From: an uncultured Oscillospiraceae bacterium
GTDB taxonomy: Bacteria > Bacillota > Clostridia > Oscillospirales > Oscillospiraceae
Direction of reading: 5' to 3'
NCBI GenBank assembly: GCA_934659445.1
Contig: CAKUHV010000014.1
Location: forward strand, 1-23,556
DNA: 23,556 nucleotides
Below the pieces are notes generated by a model that did not search any database, had not been told where the DNA came from, and saw only the letters and a list, made by a program, of their open reading frames with translations. Shown here piece by piece: positions 13,733-22,567 of this stretch; the stretch's first letter is position 1, and each line of letters starts with the position of its first letter. Position numbers and translations under genes: made by a program.

Positions 13733-13764
13733 AAGCAATAGATTAAACAACAAACTTTTGCTTA
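13732..13764. promoter_or_regulatory. Inverted repeat at the psuK transcription start, candidate operator
   Basis: TAAGCAA (13732-13738) and TTGCTTA (13758-13764) are exact complements 19 bases apart. They cover the expected start of transcription, where a repressor such as the HTH-bearing kinase could act. Confidence 0.4.
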
Positions 13765-13782
13765 ATAAAAAGAGGCGATGAT

Positions 13783-14880
13783 ATGACCCAGCGGGAGCGG
13801 CAGCTGCTGAGCTGGATCCAGGAGGATCCCCTGATCTCCCAGCAGGAGCTGGCAGACCGGGCGGGGATCACCCGGTCCTCTGTGGCAGTACACATCTCAA
13901 ATCTGATGCGCAAGGGCTACATTCTTGGCAAGGGCTATCTGGTCAAGGAGCAGGAATATGTTGTGGGCATCGGCGCGGCCAACGTGGACGTCCACGGCCG
14001 GAGCAAGGCCCCTATCAACCTGCGGGACAGTAATCCAGGGCACATGAATGTATCCGCCGGCGGGGTGACCCGCAATGTGTGCGACAACCTGTCCCGTCTG
14101 GGCGCGCCGGTGAAGCTAATCACCGCCCTGGGGGACGACATATACGCCCAGCAGATCCGCAGCGAGTGCGCCGCGGCGGGGATCGACCTGAGCCACAGCA
14201 TGAAGGTGGAAAACCACCCCTCCTCCACCTACATCTCCATTCTGGACGAAAAGGGCGACATGCTGGTGGCCATGAGCGACATGTCTGTCCTGCAGAAGAT
14301 GAGCGTGGAGTTTCTTGAGACCAAGACCGGGGTGATCAACGGGGCCAAGATCATTACCTGCGACAGCGGCCTTCCGGCGGAGACGCTGCTGGGCATCCTG
14401 AACCTGTTTGGAGACCAGCAGCCAGTGTTTGTAGACCCGGTCTCCTGCGCCTACGCCGCCAAGATCAAGCCCTTTGTGGGCAAGTTCCACACCATCAAGC
14501 CTAACCGCATGGAGGCGGAGATCCTCAGCGGTGTGGAGATCCGCAGCGATGACGATCTGAAGCGGGCGTGCACCGTGATCCTGGAGAAGGGCGTGCAGCG
14601 GATCTTCGTCAGCCTGGGGGGAGACGGCTGCTTTTACATGGACCAGCAGGGCCGCATGCTCCACCGCAAGCTGAAGCCCCTGGACCAGATGGTCAACGCC
14701 ACCGGCGGCGGAGACGCCTTTATGGCGGCGGTGATCTACTCCTACCTCCACGACTTCGACATCGACCAGACCCTGGACTATGCCCTGGCAGCGGGTCTGG
14801 CGGCCATCTCTCATGAACGTACCATCAACCCCTACATCAGCGTTGACATGCTGGAAAAAATACTGAAGGAGCGCAAATAA
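13783..14880 (+). CDS. psuK: Pseudouridine kinase with N-terminal winged-helix domain
   Basis: A PfkB-family kinase of 365 residues, expected to phosphorylate pseudouridine to pseudouridine 5'-phosphate. Residues 1-50 form a helix-turn-helix (ISQQELADRAGITRSSVAVHISNLMRKGYILG) like that in YeiI/YeiC-type kinases. The kinase domain starts at VVGIGAANVDVHGR, and its PfkB signature near residue 305 reads NATGGGDAFMAAV, with the catalytic Asp. The psuK assignment rests on the directly following psuG (1-base gap), since PfkB specificity cannot be read from motifs. The ATG is preceded by AGAGG. The DNA-binding domain suggests that the enzyme may also regulate its own operon; the inverted repeat at 13732-13764 is a candidate site. 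Confidence 0.87.
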   Translation: MTQRERQLLSWIQEDPLISQQELADRAGITRSSVAVHISNLMRKGYILGKGYLVKEQEYVVGIGAANVDVHGRSKAPINLRDSNPGHMNVSAGGVTRNVCDNLSRLGAPVKLITALGDDIYAQQIRSECAAAGIDLSHSMKVENHPSSTYISILDEKGDMLVAMSDMSVLQKMSVEFLETKTGVINGAKIITCDSGLPAETLLGILNLFGDQQPVFVDPVSCAYAAKIKPFVGKFHTIKPNRMEAEILSGVEIRSDDDLKRACTVILEKGVQRIFVSLGGDGCFYMDQQGRMLHRKLKPLDQMVNATGGGDAFMAAVIYSYLHDFDIDQTLDYALAAGLAAISHERTINPYISVDMLEKILKERK

Positions 14881-14881
14881 A

Positions 14882-15802
<921 letters not shown>

Positions 15803-15830
15803 GCCCTCTCCCCTATCCATCAGCTAAAAA

Positions 15831-15860
15831 ATTCCCGGCGCAGTTCTCTGCGCCGGGAAT
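15831..15860 (-). terminator. Hairpin acting mainly on the minus strand (end of the malQ operon)
   Basis: ATTCCCGGCGCAG (15831-15843), loop TTCT, exact complement (15848-15860). AAAAA precedes it, so the minus strand reads TTTTTAGC after the stem. The plus side has no T run. Confidence 0.75.
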
Positions 15861-15875
15861 CGTCCCCTCTCTTTG

Positions 15876-15922
15876 AAAAACCGCTCCGCAGCCGGATGCT
15901 CTCCGGCTGCGGAGCGGTTTTT
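15876..15922. terminator. Strong bidirectional terminator between psuG and malQ
   Basis: A 21-bp perfect stem (15876-15896 with 15902-15922) has a 5-base loop. It starts with AAAAACCGCTCCGC and ends GGAGCGGTTTTT, so both strands have stem plus T run. Confidence 0.9.
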
Positions 15923-15930
15923 ACTGCTTT

Positions 15931-17418
15931 TTACCACCGGCGCAGCCGCTGGTAGACCTGGGTCTCGTGGTACAGCCGCCGGGCCAGCTCGGGGCTACAG
16001 CTGCCGGGCAGGGCACGCCACTTCCAGTTTGTGCCCAGAGTCGAGGGCACGTTCATCCGGGCCTCGCCCCCCAGACCCAGAATGTCCTGCATCTGCATCA
16101 CGGCAAGGTCGGCGGCGGAGGCCCAGGCGGAGCGGATCATGCCCCAGTGGTAGCCCTCCTGTTCTGTCAGGCGGAGATAGTCCTTGGCGAACTCCACGTC
16201 CTTCTGGGGGGCGGAGCGCATCCAGCCCTGAATGGTATCGTTATCATGGGTCCCGGTATACACCACGCAGTGAGGGGTGTAGCAGTGGGGCAGATAGTCG
16301 CTGCCCGTATCCCGGCTGTCAAAGGCGAACTCCAGCACCTTCATGCCGGGATAGCCCGTCTCCCGCAGCAGCTGCCGCACGGAGTCAGTGAGAAAGCCCA
16401 GATCCTCCGCAATGATGTCCTTCTGACCAAGGGCCTGATCTACTGCGCGGAAGAAGTCGATGCCCGGGCCGGGCCGCCACTGGCCGTTGCGGGCGGTGGT
16501 GTCACCGGCGGGGATGGCGTAGTAGGCATCAAATCCGCGGAAATGGTCGATACGCAGGGTATCGTAAATGCGGAACTGGAAGGCGATGCGGCGCTGCCAC
16601 CAACGGTAGCCCTCCCCCTTCATCCGCTCCCAGTCGAACAGGGGGTTGCCCCACAGCTGGCCGTCGGCGGAGAAGCCGTCCGGCGGGCAGCCGGCCACGG
16701 CGGTGGGCATCCGGTTTTCGTCCAGCTGGAACTGCTCCGGGTCGGCCCACACGTCGGCGCTGTCCCCCGCCACATAGATGGGCAGGTCGCCGATGATGGT
16801 AATCCCCCTGCTGTTGGCATAGCCCTTCAGAGCATACCACTGGCGGAAGAACAGATACTGTACGCATTTCCAGAAGTCCATATCGGTCTTCAGGGCCTGC
16901 CGGGCCTGCTCCAGAGCCTCGGGGCGGCGCAGCCGCTCCCCTTCCGGCCACTGGTGCCAGGAGACGCCGCCGTGGCTGTCCTTCAGGGCCATGAATAGGG
17001 CGTAGTCCTCCAGCCAGTCGCAGTTTTCCCGGGAAAACTGCTCCACATCCCCGCGCTGCTGCTCCAGCAACCGCCCGCAGGCCAGCCGCAGAACGGGATA
17101 GCGGGTGCGGTACATCTGTCCGTAGTCCACGCTGGCGGGGTCGCACCCCCAGTCCAGGGACTGATATTCCTCAGGCCGGAGCAGCCCCTGCCCCGCCAGC
17201 TCGTCCAGATCGATGAAGTACGGGTTGCCCGCAAAGGACGAGAAGGACTGATAGGGCGAGTCGCCGTAGCTGGTCTGTCCGATGGGCAGGATCTGCCAGC
17301 AGGACTGGCCGCCCGCGGCCAGGAAGTCAACAAATTCGCGGGCTGTCTGGCCCATGGTACCGATCCCATAAGGGGACGGCAGAGAGGATATGTGCATCAG
17401 GATCCCCGCTCGTCTCAT
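15931..17418 (-). CDS. malQ: 4-alpha-glucanotransferase (amylomaltase, GH77)
   Basis: Transfers alpha-1,4-glucan segments between maltodextrins and releases glucose, in the cytosol. The 495 residues match the compact bacterial amylomaltases. Signatures are the N-terminal RRAGILMHISSLPSPYGIG, the WQILPIGQT and GDSPYQSFSSFAGNP segments, the nucleophile Asp in LRIDHFRGF, the acid/base Glu in IIAEDLGFLT and the stabilising Asp in GTHDNDTIQGW. The start is ATG 17418 with GAGGTG 7 bases upstream; an in-frame GTG at 17427 lies inside that site. It is the last gene of the uptake operon, 28 bases after lacI stops. No maltodextrin phosphorylase is in the window. Confidence 0.97.
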   Translation of the reverse strand: MRRAGILMHISSLPSPYGIGTMGQTAREFVDFLAAGGQSCWQILPIGQTSYGDSPYQSFSSFAGNPYFIDLDELAGQGLLRPEEYQSLDWGCDPASVDYGQMYRTRYPVLRLACGRLLEQQRGDVEQFSRENCDWLEDYALFMALKDSHGGVSWHQWPEGERLRRPEALEQARQALKTDMDFWKCVQYLFFRQWYALKGYANSRGITIIGDLPIYVAGDSADVWADPEQFQLDENRMPTAVAGCPPDGFSADGQLWGNPLFDWERMKGEGYRWWQRRIAFQFRIYDTLRIDHFRGFDAYYAIPAGDTTARNGQWRPGPGIDFFRAVDQALGQKDIIAEDLGFLTDSVRQLLRETGYPGMKVLEFAFDSRDTGSDYLPHCYTPHCVVYTGTHDNDTIQGWMRSAPQKDVEFAKDYLRLTEQEGYHWGMIRSAWASAADLAVMQMQDILGLGGEARMNVPSTLGTNWKWRALPGSCSPELARRLYHETQVYQRLRRW

Positions 17419-17446
17419 AGGGAACACCTCTTTCTGTTTGAATTGC

Positions 17447-18457
17447 TCAGTTCAGTTGGGATACGCTCTCTCCCTCCACCAGCTGGAAGGGGATCAGCTC
17501 GTGCCGCGGGGGCGTCTTGCTCTGGGCGATGGACTCCAGCAGCAGATCCACGCCCCGCCGGGCAAAGCTGCCGGCGTCCTGCCTGATGGTGGTCAGCCGG
17601 GGCACGGAGTAGCTTGCCATGGGGATGCCGTCGTACCCAACTACGGAGATGTCCTCCGGCACCCGCTTGCCCAGATCCCTCAGGGCGCGGATACAGCCGA
17701 TGGCCATCACATCGCTGACCGCGAATATGGCGGTCAAGTCGGGGAAACGGGCCAGCAGGCGGCCGGTGGCCGCATAGGCGCTGTCCATGGAGTAGCGGCA
17801 CTGCTCGCACTGTACTTCTTCATCAAAAGGGATCTCGTGTCGGCGGAAGCTGCGCAGGCAGCCCAGCATTCGCTGATAGCCGATCTGAGAGCAGCTCAGA
17901 TTGCCGCCCAGCACGCCGATGTGCCGGTGACCGCTGCGGATCAGATGCTCCACCGCCTGCTCGGCCGCAGCCTCGTCATCGGTGGTCAGGGAGGACAGGT
18001 TGGCAAAGCCCAGCCCCTCAGCCGTATTGGTCAGCAGGACGCAGGGCACATGGATCTCGTGAAAGCCCTTGCGGAACAGCTCCAGGTCGCCGCCCAGAAA
18101 GAAGATCCCCAGCGGCTTGCGCTCGCGGCAGAGCTGACTTGCATAGGCCACCTCGTTGGCCTCCTCGTCCAGATAGTAGACGGAGGCGTCGCGGTCGCTG
18201 TCCCGCAGCAGGCTCTGGATGCGCTCCAGAATGTCGGCAAACAGCATGTTGTAAGTGCCTTTGACGATCACGGCGATGCTGGTGGCCGTCTGCTGCTTCA
18301 GATGCTTGGCGTTGTTGTTGGGCCGAAAGCCGCACTCCTGGATCACCGCAAGGACCTTCTGCCGCGTCTCCTCCCGCACGTCCGAGTGGTTGTTCAGCAC
18401 GCGGGAAACCGTAGCCACACCGCAGCCGGAAAGCTGGGCAATATCTTTGATGGTCAT
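17447..18457 (-). CDS. LacI-family transcriptional regulator of the sugar-uptake operon
   Basis: A 336-residue repressor. The N-terminal DNA-binding motif MTIKDIAQLSGCGVATVSRV with the hinge (RPNNNAKHLKQQ) occupies residues 1-60, followed by a periplasmic-binding-protein-like effector domain (IAVIVKGTYN, FFLGGDLEL, GYDGIPMASYSVPRLTTI) to the end. The ATG at 18457 has GAGAGGTG upstream, and the longer in-frame extension to 18529 is not LacI-like. It lies between the permease genes and malQ, on the same strand, and is therefore probably autoregulated with the operon. The likely operator is the perfect palindrome at 21922-21937 by the operon promoter. The effector is presumably maltose or a maltodextrin, inferred from malQ only. 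Confidence 0.92.
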   Translation of the reverse strand: MTIKDIAQLSGCGVATVSRVLNNHSDVREETRQKVLAVIQECGFRPNNNAKHLKQQTATSIAVIVKGTYNMLFADILERIQSLLRDSDRDASVYYLDEEANEVAYASQLCRERKPLGIFFLGGDLELFRKGFHEIHVPCVLLTNTAEGLGFANLSSLTTDDEAAAEQAVEHLIRSGHRHIGVLGGNLSCSQIGYQRMLGCLRSFRRHEIPFDEEVQCEQCRYSMDSAYAATGRLLARFPDLTAIFAVSDVMAIGCIRALRDLGKRVPEDISVVGYDGIPMASYSVPRLTTIRQDAGSFARRGVDLLLESIAQSKTPPRHELIPFQLVEGESVSQLN

Positions 18458-18556
18458 ATCCGGCACCTCTCCCCTTTTTCGCGGCTTCCGACCAGCCACC
18501 GCAGCTCCGGCGGGGGACTGAAAGACCAAAAGCGCTGTAAGATGTCTGCCGCTATT

Positions 18557-19465
18557 TTATCCCTTAACGGCGCCGGCCGCAACCCCTTTGATGATGTGCT
18601 TCTGGCACAGAAGGTAGAAAATGATCACCGGCAGGATGCCCAGCATGATCAGGGCCATGGTGGCGCCCATGTCAACGGTGCCGTAGCTGCCCTTCAGATA
18701 CTGGATATGGATGGGGATGGTCATATACAGGTTGCGGTCCAGCACCAGATACGGCAGCAGGAAGTCGTTCCAGACCCACATGATCTCCAGAATGCCTACG
18801 GAGATCAGGGTGGGCTTCAGCATGGGCAGCACCACCATGAAGAAGGTGCGCAGGGGGCCGCAGCCGTCAATGGCGGCAGCCTCTTCGATCTCGATGGGAA
18901 TGGACTTGACAAAGCCCACGAACATGAACACCGCCAGTCCCGCGCCGAAGCCCAGATAGATGATGGGAATGGTCCAGGGGGTGTTCAGTCCCACCCTCTC
19001 CAGACCGCCGGTGAGGAAGTCGTAGTACGGGATCTTCACGCGGTCCGCCGTGCGGGCCAGGGTGAACATGACCATCTGGAAGGGCACTACCATGGAGAAT
19101 ACGCACAGGTAGTACACGATCTTGCACAGGAAACTGCCCACCCGGGCGATGTACCAGGCCGCCATGGAGCAGCAGATCAGGATCAGAGCCGACGAGGTCA
19201 GCGTCATGAAAAAGCTGTAAAATACCGACTTGGCAAAGGGATAGTTGCCGAAGGTCATGCCCTTGATATAGTTCTGAAGGCCCATAAAGGTCTCGCTGTT
19301 GGGCAGGGCGAAGGTGTCCATATTCACCGCGCCGTTGCTCTTGAAGGAGTTGATGAGCACCAGCACCACGGGCATGACATAGATGATGCAGATGATGGTA
19401 AACGCCACGGACAGGGCGTTTTTCGTCCGCTGTTCCTGCTTCAGGGTCGCCTGCTTATGTGCCAT
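18557..19465 (-). CDS. Carbohydrate ABC transporter permease (MalG-type)
   Basis: A 302-residue inner-membrane permease of the CUT1 family with six predicted helices: one near the N-terminus (residues 22-40) and five between about 85 and 295. The EAA loop that docks the ATPase reads EIEEAAAIDGCGPLRTFFMV with LPMLKP after it. The start ATG overlaps the preceding permease stop by one base (TAATG), so synthesis is coupled. It pairs with the MalF-type gene just upstream. The ATPase is not encoded here; CUT1 systems in Firmicutes often share an MsmX/MalK protein encoded elsewhere. Confidence 0.93.
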   Translation of the reverse strand: MAHKQATLKQEQRTKNALSVAFTIICIIYVMPVVLVLINSFKSNGAVNMDTFALPNSETFMGLQNYIKGMTFGNYPFAKSVFYSFFMTLTSSALILICCSMAAWYIARVGSFLCKIVYYLCVFSMVVPFQMVMFTLARTADRVKIPYYDFLTGGLERVGLNTPWTIPIIYLGFGAGLAVFMFVGFVKSIPIEIEEAAAIDGCGPLRTFFMVVLPMLKPTLISVGILEIMWVWNDFLLPYLVLDRNLYMTIPIHIQYLKGSYGTVDMGATMALIMLGILPVIIFYLLCQKHIIKGVAAGAVKG

Positions 19466-20385
19466 TACTGCTGCACCTCCTTGGAACGGGTCGCTCTCAG
19501 CTGGAACAGTGCGATGACCACCACCAGCAGGAAGAACAGGACCGCTTTTGCCTGACCAACGCCCCGGTTGGTCACATTGGAATAGAACGAGGAGTAGATG
19601 TTCAGGGCCAGCATCTCCGTGGTCTTGACGGTATTGCCCGCCGCATCCATGATGAAGGGCCGGCCATTGGTCAGGGCCATGTTCTGATCAAACAGCTTGA
19701 AGGAGTTGGTCAGGGTCAGGAAGGTGCAGATGGTGATGGAGGGCATCACGTTGGGGATGGTGATGTGCCACAGGGTCTGCCATTCGGTGGCACCGTCGAT
19801 CTTGGCGGCCTCGATCATGTCCTCCGGCACGGCCTGAAGGCCGGCGATGTAGATGATCATCATATACCCCACCTGCTGCCAGCACATAAGGATGATCAGG
19901 CCCCAGAAACCGTATTTTGTCTCCAGCAGCACGGAGGTACCGTAGCGCACCAAGATGCCGTCGAAGATCATGGACCAGATATAGCCCAGCACGATGCCGC
20001 CGATAAGGTTGGGCATGAAGAACACGGTGCGGAAGATGTTGGAGCCCTTGATGTTCCTGGTCAGGACATAGGCCACGGCAAAGGCCAGCAGGTTGATGGT
20101 GACCAGAGAGACAAGGGCGAACAGGGCTGTATACCAGAAGGCGTGAAGGAAGGACGGGTCCTGAAGGGCCTTTTTGTAATTGTCGAACCACACCCAGGTC
20201 CAACTGCTGGTGATCTTGAATTTGCAGAAGGACAGGAACAGCCCGTGGCAGAAGGGCCACAGGAACCCGACGCAGAAGGCGGCGAAGGTGGGCAGCAGGA
20301 ACAGCCAGACCCAGCGCTGGATGGGGCGGCGGATCAGGCTGGAGTTGAGGGAGCCCGCCATCCGCTTTTGGAACAGGGCGCGCAT
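19465..20385 (-). CDS. Carbohydrate ABC transporter permease (MalF-type)
   Basis: A 306-residue membrane permease of the CUT1 family, six helices, first near residues 30-50 (WLFLLPTFAAFCVGFL). The EAA motif is PEDMIEAAKIDGATEWQTLW with IPNVMPS after it. The ATG at 20385 is chosen because AGGAG lies about 10 bases upstream; an in-frame GTG at 20394 abuts that site. It follows the binding-protein gene after a 142-base gap that holds a strong hairpin (20468-20498), and overlaps the MalG-type gene by one base. Unlike enteric MalF it has no large periplasmic loop. Confidence 0.93.
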   Translation of the reverse strand: MRALFQKRMAGSLNSSLIRRPIQRWVWLFLLPTFAAFCVGFLWPFCHGLFLSFCKFKITSSWTWVWFDNYKKALQDPSFLHAFWYTALFALVSLVTINLLAFAVAYVLTRNIKGSNIFRTVFFMPNLIGGIVLGYIWSMIFDGILVRYGTSVLLETKYGFWGLIILMCWQQVGYMMIIYIAGLQAVPEDMIEAAKIDGATEWQTLWHITIPNVMPSITICTFLTLTNSFKLFDQNMALTNGRPFIMDAAGNTVKTTEMLALNIYSSFYSNVTNRGVGQAKAVLFFLLVVVIALFQLRATRSKEVQQ

Positions 20386-20467
20386 ATAGATCACTCTCCT
20401 TGATTCTGGTTCATTTCCAGGGACGGCGGCCCACCGCAGGGCTGGACAGCCGTCCCCATAAATGAGA

Positions 20468-20498
20468 AGCAGGGGCGGGCAGTCTGCCCGCCCCTGCT
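20468..20498 (-). terminator. Intra-operon hairpin between binding-protein and permease genes
   Basis: AGCAGGGGCGGGCAG (20468-20482), one base, exact complement (20484-20498). On the minus strand the tail is TCTCATTT, a weak T run. It probably allows partial read-through and protects the binding-protein mRNA 3' end, giving more binding protein than permease. Confidence 0.7.
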
Positions 20499-20527
20499 GA
20501 AATTACCATGAGGTGTCAGCTGAAGGC

Positions 20528-21871
20528 TCAGCCGGCGTTCTCGTTGGCATACTGCTGCGCCCAGCCCTGGACGAAGGCAGTCTCTACATTGGCCCAGTCG
20601 CCGCCGTTGGCGGTGTACTGACCCAGAGCGTCCACCACGCCGGCACGCCAGTCGTCCACGGCGGGGGTGTAGTTAAAGGCCCAGGTCACAACGTAGTTGC
20701 CGCTGGCAATGTAGCGGTTGGCATCGGCGAAGAACACATTCTCAGGCTCCTTGGCGTTCTTGAAGGGGCAGGGACCGAACTGCTCGGCCATCAAGGTGGT
20801 GCCGGCGTCAGAGGTGACGACCCACTTCATGAAGTCCAGAGTGGCCTGGATGTCCTCGGGCTTGGAGTTCTTGTTCACGGACCAGCAGTTCTCGGTGCCG
20901 CAGCACAGACCGGCCTTATCCTCGCCGGCAACGCCGCAGTAGATGGGGATCATGGCCAGATCGGCGGGATCCATCAGGAAGCCCTTGTCCTTGTCGGTGA
21001 CCAGGTTGGAGTACTCCCAGGAACCGTTCTGGAAGAACACGGCCTTGCTGTTGCCGAATTCGGCCTCGGACTCGTCGCCGGTAGCGGTCAGCAGGGCGGC
21101 GCCGGTGGTGGCGGAATCAGTGGTGTACAGATCCCAGACGTCCTTGAAGTTGCTCAGATAGGTGCCCTTGATCTCGGCGGGCTGAGAGGTGATGCCGTCG
21201 TCGCGGAACTCATAGAACAGGGGCATGTTGGCCAGATGGCCGGAGAAGCGCCAGCTGGAGGAGCCGTCCAGGCCGGCGGAGGTGAAGGCGTCGAAGCCGA
21301 GCTCGGCAGCGCGGGCGTGGATGTCGTCGGCAACGGCCTTCAGGGAGGCAAAATCGGTGATCTCGTCCAGAGTGTGGCCAGCCTGCTGCAGCAGGGCCTT
21401 GTTGACGATGATGCCATAAGCCTCGTAGCAGTAGCCGGCGGCCAGCAGCTCGCCGTTCTCGCCATAGAGGTTGAAGTCGTCGGTGGTCATCTCCTTGGCG
21501 AAGTCGGTGTCGGACAGATCATAGCAGAAATCGCCCCAGGTCTTCAGGGCGCCGGCGTTACCGCACTGGAACATGGTGGGGGCGTCGGTCTTGTCCATCT
21601 CGACGGTCAGCACGTCGTTGTAAGTACCGGAAGCGGCGGTGACGACCTTGACGGGCACGCCGGTCTCCTGGGTGTACTGGGCAGCCAGAGCCTGCCAGGC
21701 CTGGTCGGATTCGGGCTTGAAGTTCAGGTAGTACACCTGACCCGCGGGGGTGCTGGAAGTGCTGCCGGAAGCGGAGCCGGAGCCGGCGGGATCTTCCTTC
21801 TTGCCGCAGCCGGCCAGAAGAGACACCGCCATGGCGCCCACGAGCGCCAGAGACAGGAGCTTTTTACTCAT
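20528..21871 (-). CDS. Sugar-binding lipoprotein of the CUT1 ABC transporter (MalE-type)
   Basis: A 447-residue extracellular solute-binding protein, family 1, anchored by a lipid. The signal peptide ends in the lipobox SLLAGC (Cys near residue 22), followed by a Gly/Ser/Pro linker (about 25-45) and the binding domain beginning QVYYLNFKPESDQAW. Segments such as GILVNKALL-like GIIVNKALLQQAG, AVFFQNGSWEYSNL and NCWSVNKNS fit family 1 proteins. The ATG at 21871 has GGAGGAAG upstream. It is the first gene of the operon, downstream of a clear promoter and palindromic operator. At least eight further cysteines are present in the mature part, which is unusual for this family. Maltodextrin as ligand is inferred from malQ. 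Confidence 0.93.
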   Translation of the reverse strand: MSKKLLSLALVGAMAVSLLAGCGKKEDPAGSGSASGSTSSTPAGQVYYLNFKPESDQAWQALAAQYTQETGVPVKVVTAASGTYNDVLTVEMDKTDAPTMFQCGNAGALKTWGDFCYDLSDTDFAKEMTTDDFNLYGENGELLAAGYCYEAYGIIVNKALLQQAGHTLDEITDFASLKAVADDIHARAAELGFDAFTSAGLDGSSSWRFSGHLANMPLFYEFRDDGITSQPAEIKGTYLSNFKDVWDLYTTDSATTGAALLTATGDESEAEFGNSKAVFFQNGSWEYSNLVTDKDKGFLMDPADLAMIPIYCGVAGEDKAGLCCGTENCWSVNKNSKPEDIQATLDFMKWVVTSDAGTTLMAEQFGPCPFKNAKEPENVFFADANRYIASGNYVVTWAFNYTPAVDDWRAGVVDALGQYTANGGDWANVETAFVQGWAQQYANENAG

Positions 21872-21921
21872 TTTTTCTTCCTCCATTCAAAAATATGTGT
21901 GAAAGCTCAACGAAAACAGAA

Positions 21922-21937
21922 ATGGAAACGTTTCCAT
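21922..21937. promoter_or_regulatory. Perfect palindromic operator (LacI-family or CcpA/cre type)
   Basis: ATGGAAACGTTTCCAT is a 16-bp perfect palindrome with a central CG. It fits the LacI-family operator style and also the cre consensus for CcpA. It starts a few bases downstream of the predicted transcription start, where a bound repressor would block elongation. I found no second copy in the window. Confidence 0.8.
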
Positions 21938-21950
21938 ATCCGTTGATAAC

Positions 21951-21979
21951 ATCATACATAGATTGCATCAAAAGTTCAA
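21951..21979 (-). promoter_or_regulatory. Promoter of the sugar-uptake operon
   Basis: On the minus strand: TTGAAC (21979-21974), exactly 17 bp, TATGAT (21956-21951). It lies about 80 bases before the binding-protein ATG. Confidence 0.72.
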
Positions 21980-22281
21980 GTGTATTCTGTCAAAAATGCG
22001 CATTTTCGTAGGATTAGCAAAATTCTCCCGAAGTTTTTTGGGCAGTATTACCGCTGAAACCGGTTATTCCCCGCAAAAAAGGTCTGACCGCATCGGGGAT
22101 GGGTGCAAGTGGAGCACCAGGGCGGGCATCACAGAAAAGCGCCGCCTGTGACAACTCGCAGGCGGCGCCTTGGATATATTGTTCTGGAACATTAAACTAA
22201 CTCTTGCGAGCGCAGCTGCGTCTTCAGAAGCCGTTCTTACGATACTCAGTCGCGCTTTCAACCATTTCTGACAGTTGTCTA
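21980..22281. other. Intergenic interval upstream of the sugar-uptake operon
   Basis: About 300 bases with no gene I can support. Short frames on both strands lack ribosome sites and family resemblance. The only structured element is the hairpin at 22139-22168. Confidence 0.5.
22139..22168 (-). terminator. Terminator for the minus-strand small-protein/transporter transcript
   Basis: GCGCCGCCTG (22139-22148) pairs with CAGGCGGCGC (22159-22168) around a 10-base loop. On the minus strand TTTTCTG follows the stem. It lies about 115 bases past the stop at 22282. Confidence 0.65.
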
Positions 22282-22524
22282 TTAACGTTTCTTTTCTGTA
22301 TATTCAATCGTGCCTTTCTTGTCTTTGGCTTCTTTTCTTTCTTTACGAACCTTGCGCCAATATATGTCCTGGATCTCAGAATCTGACTGCTTATGATAGC
22401 TACCGCCAGCAGACAGGCAAACAAAAAATGTTGTGAACAGCCAAAGGCCAAAACCAAGGCCAAATTGATTGGATTGCGCACCCATAATCAGGCATATAAC
22501 CAACCAAATCAAAGCACCAATCAT
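22282..22524 (-). CDS. Small membrane protein of unknown function
   Basis: An 80-residue protein that I do not recognise. It has two hydrophobic segments (about residues 2-15, IGALIWLVICLIMG, and 20-38, GFGLWLFTTFFVCLS), then a highly charged Lys/Glu/Arg-rich tail (KVRKERKEAKDKKG) probably facing the cytosol. The ATG at 22524 has AGGAGG 9 bases upstream, a better start than the longer in-frame one at 22560. It begins 43 bases after the stop of the 2HCT-type transporter gene and may be co-transcribed. Its codons are visibly AT-richer than those of all neighbours, a sign of foreign origin or of a fast-evolving small gene. It could be a transporter accessory protein, but nothing shows this. Confidence 0.6.
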   Translation of the reverse strand: MIGALIWLVICLIMGAQSNQFGLGFGLWLFTTFFVCLSAGGSYHKQSDSEIQDIYWRKVRKERKEAKDKKGTIEYTEKKR

Positions 22525-22567
22525 ACTTGTATGCCTCCTTTTTAAAGAACGGAAGGACACCTCTCCC

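Noticed and set aside
17390..19555. A 721-codon plus-strand frame across lacI and malG
   Set aside because: It spans two well-supported minus-strand genes and reads as low-complexity Gly/His/Gln sequence.
20513..21946. A 477-codon plus-strand frame opposite the binding-protein gene
   Set aside because: A Gly/Val-rich antisense frame of a strongly biased lipoprotein gene.
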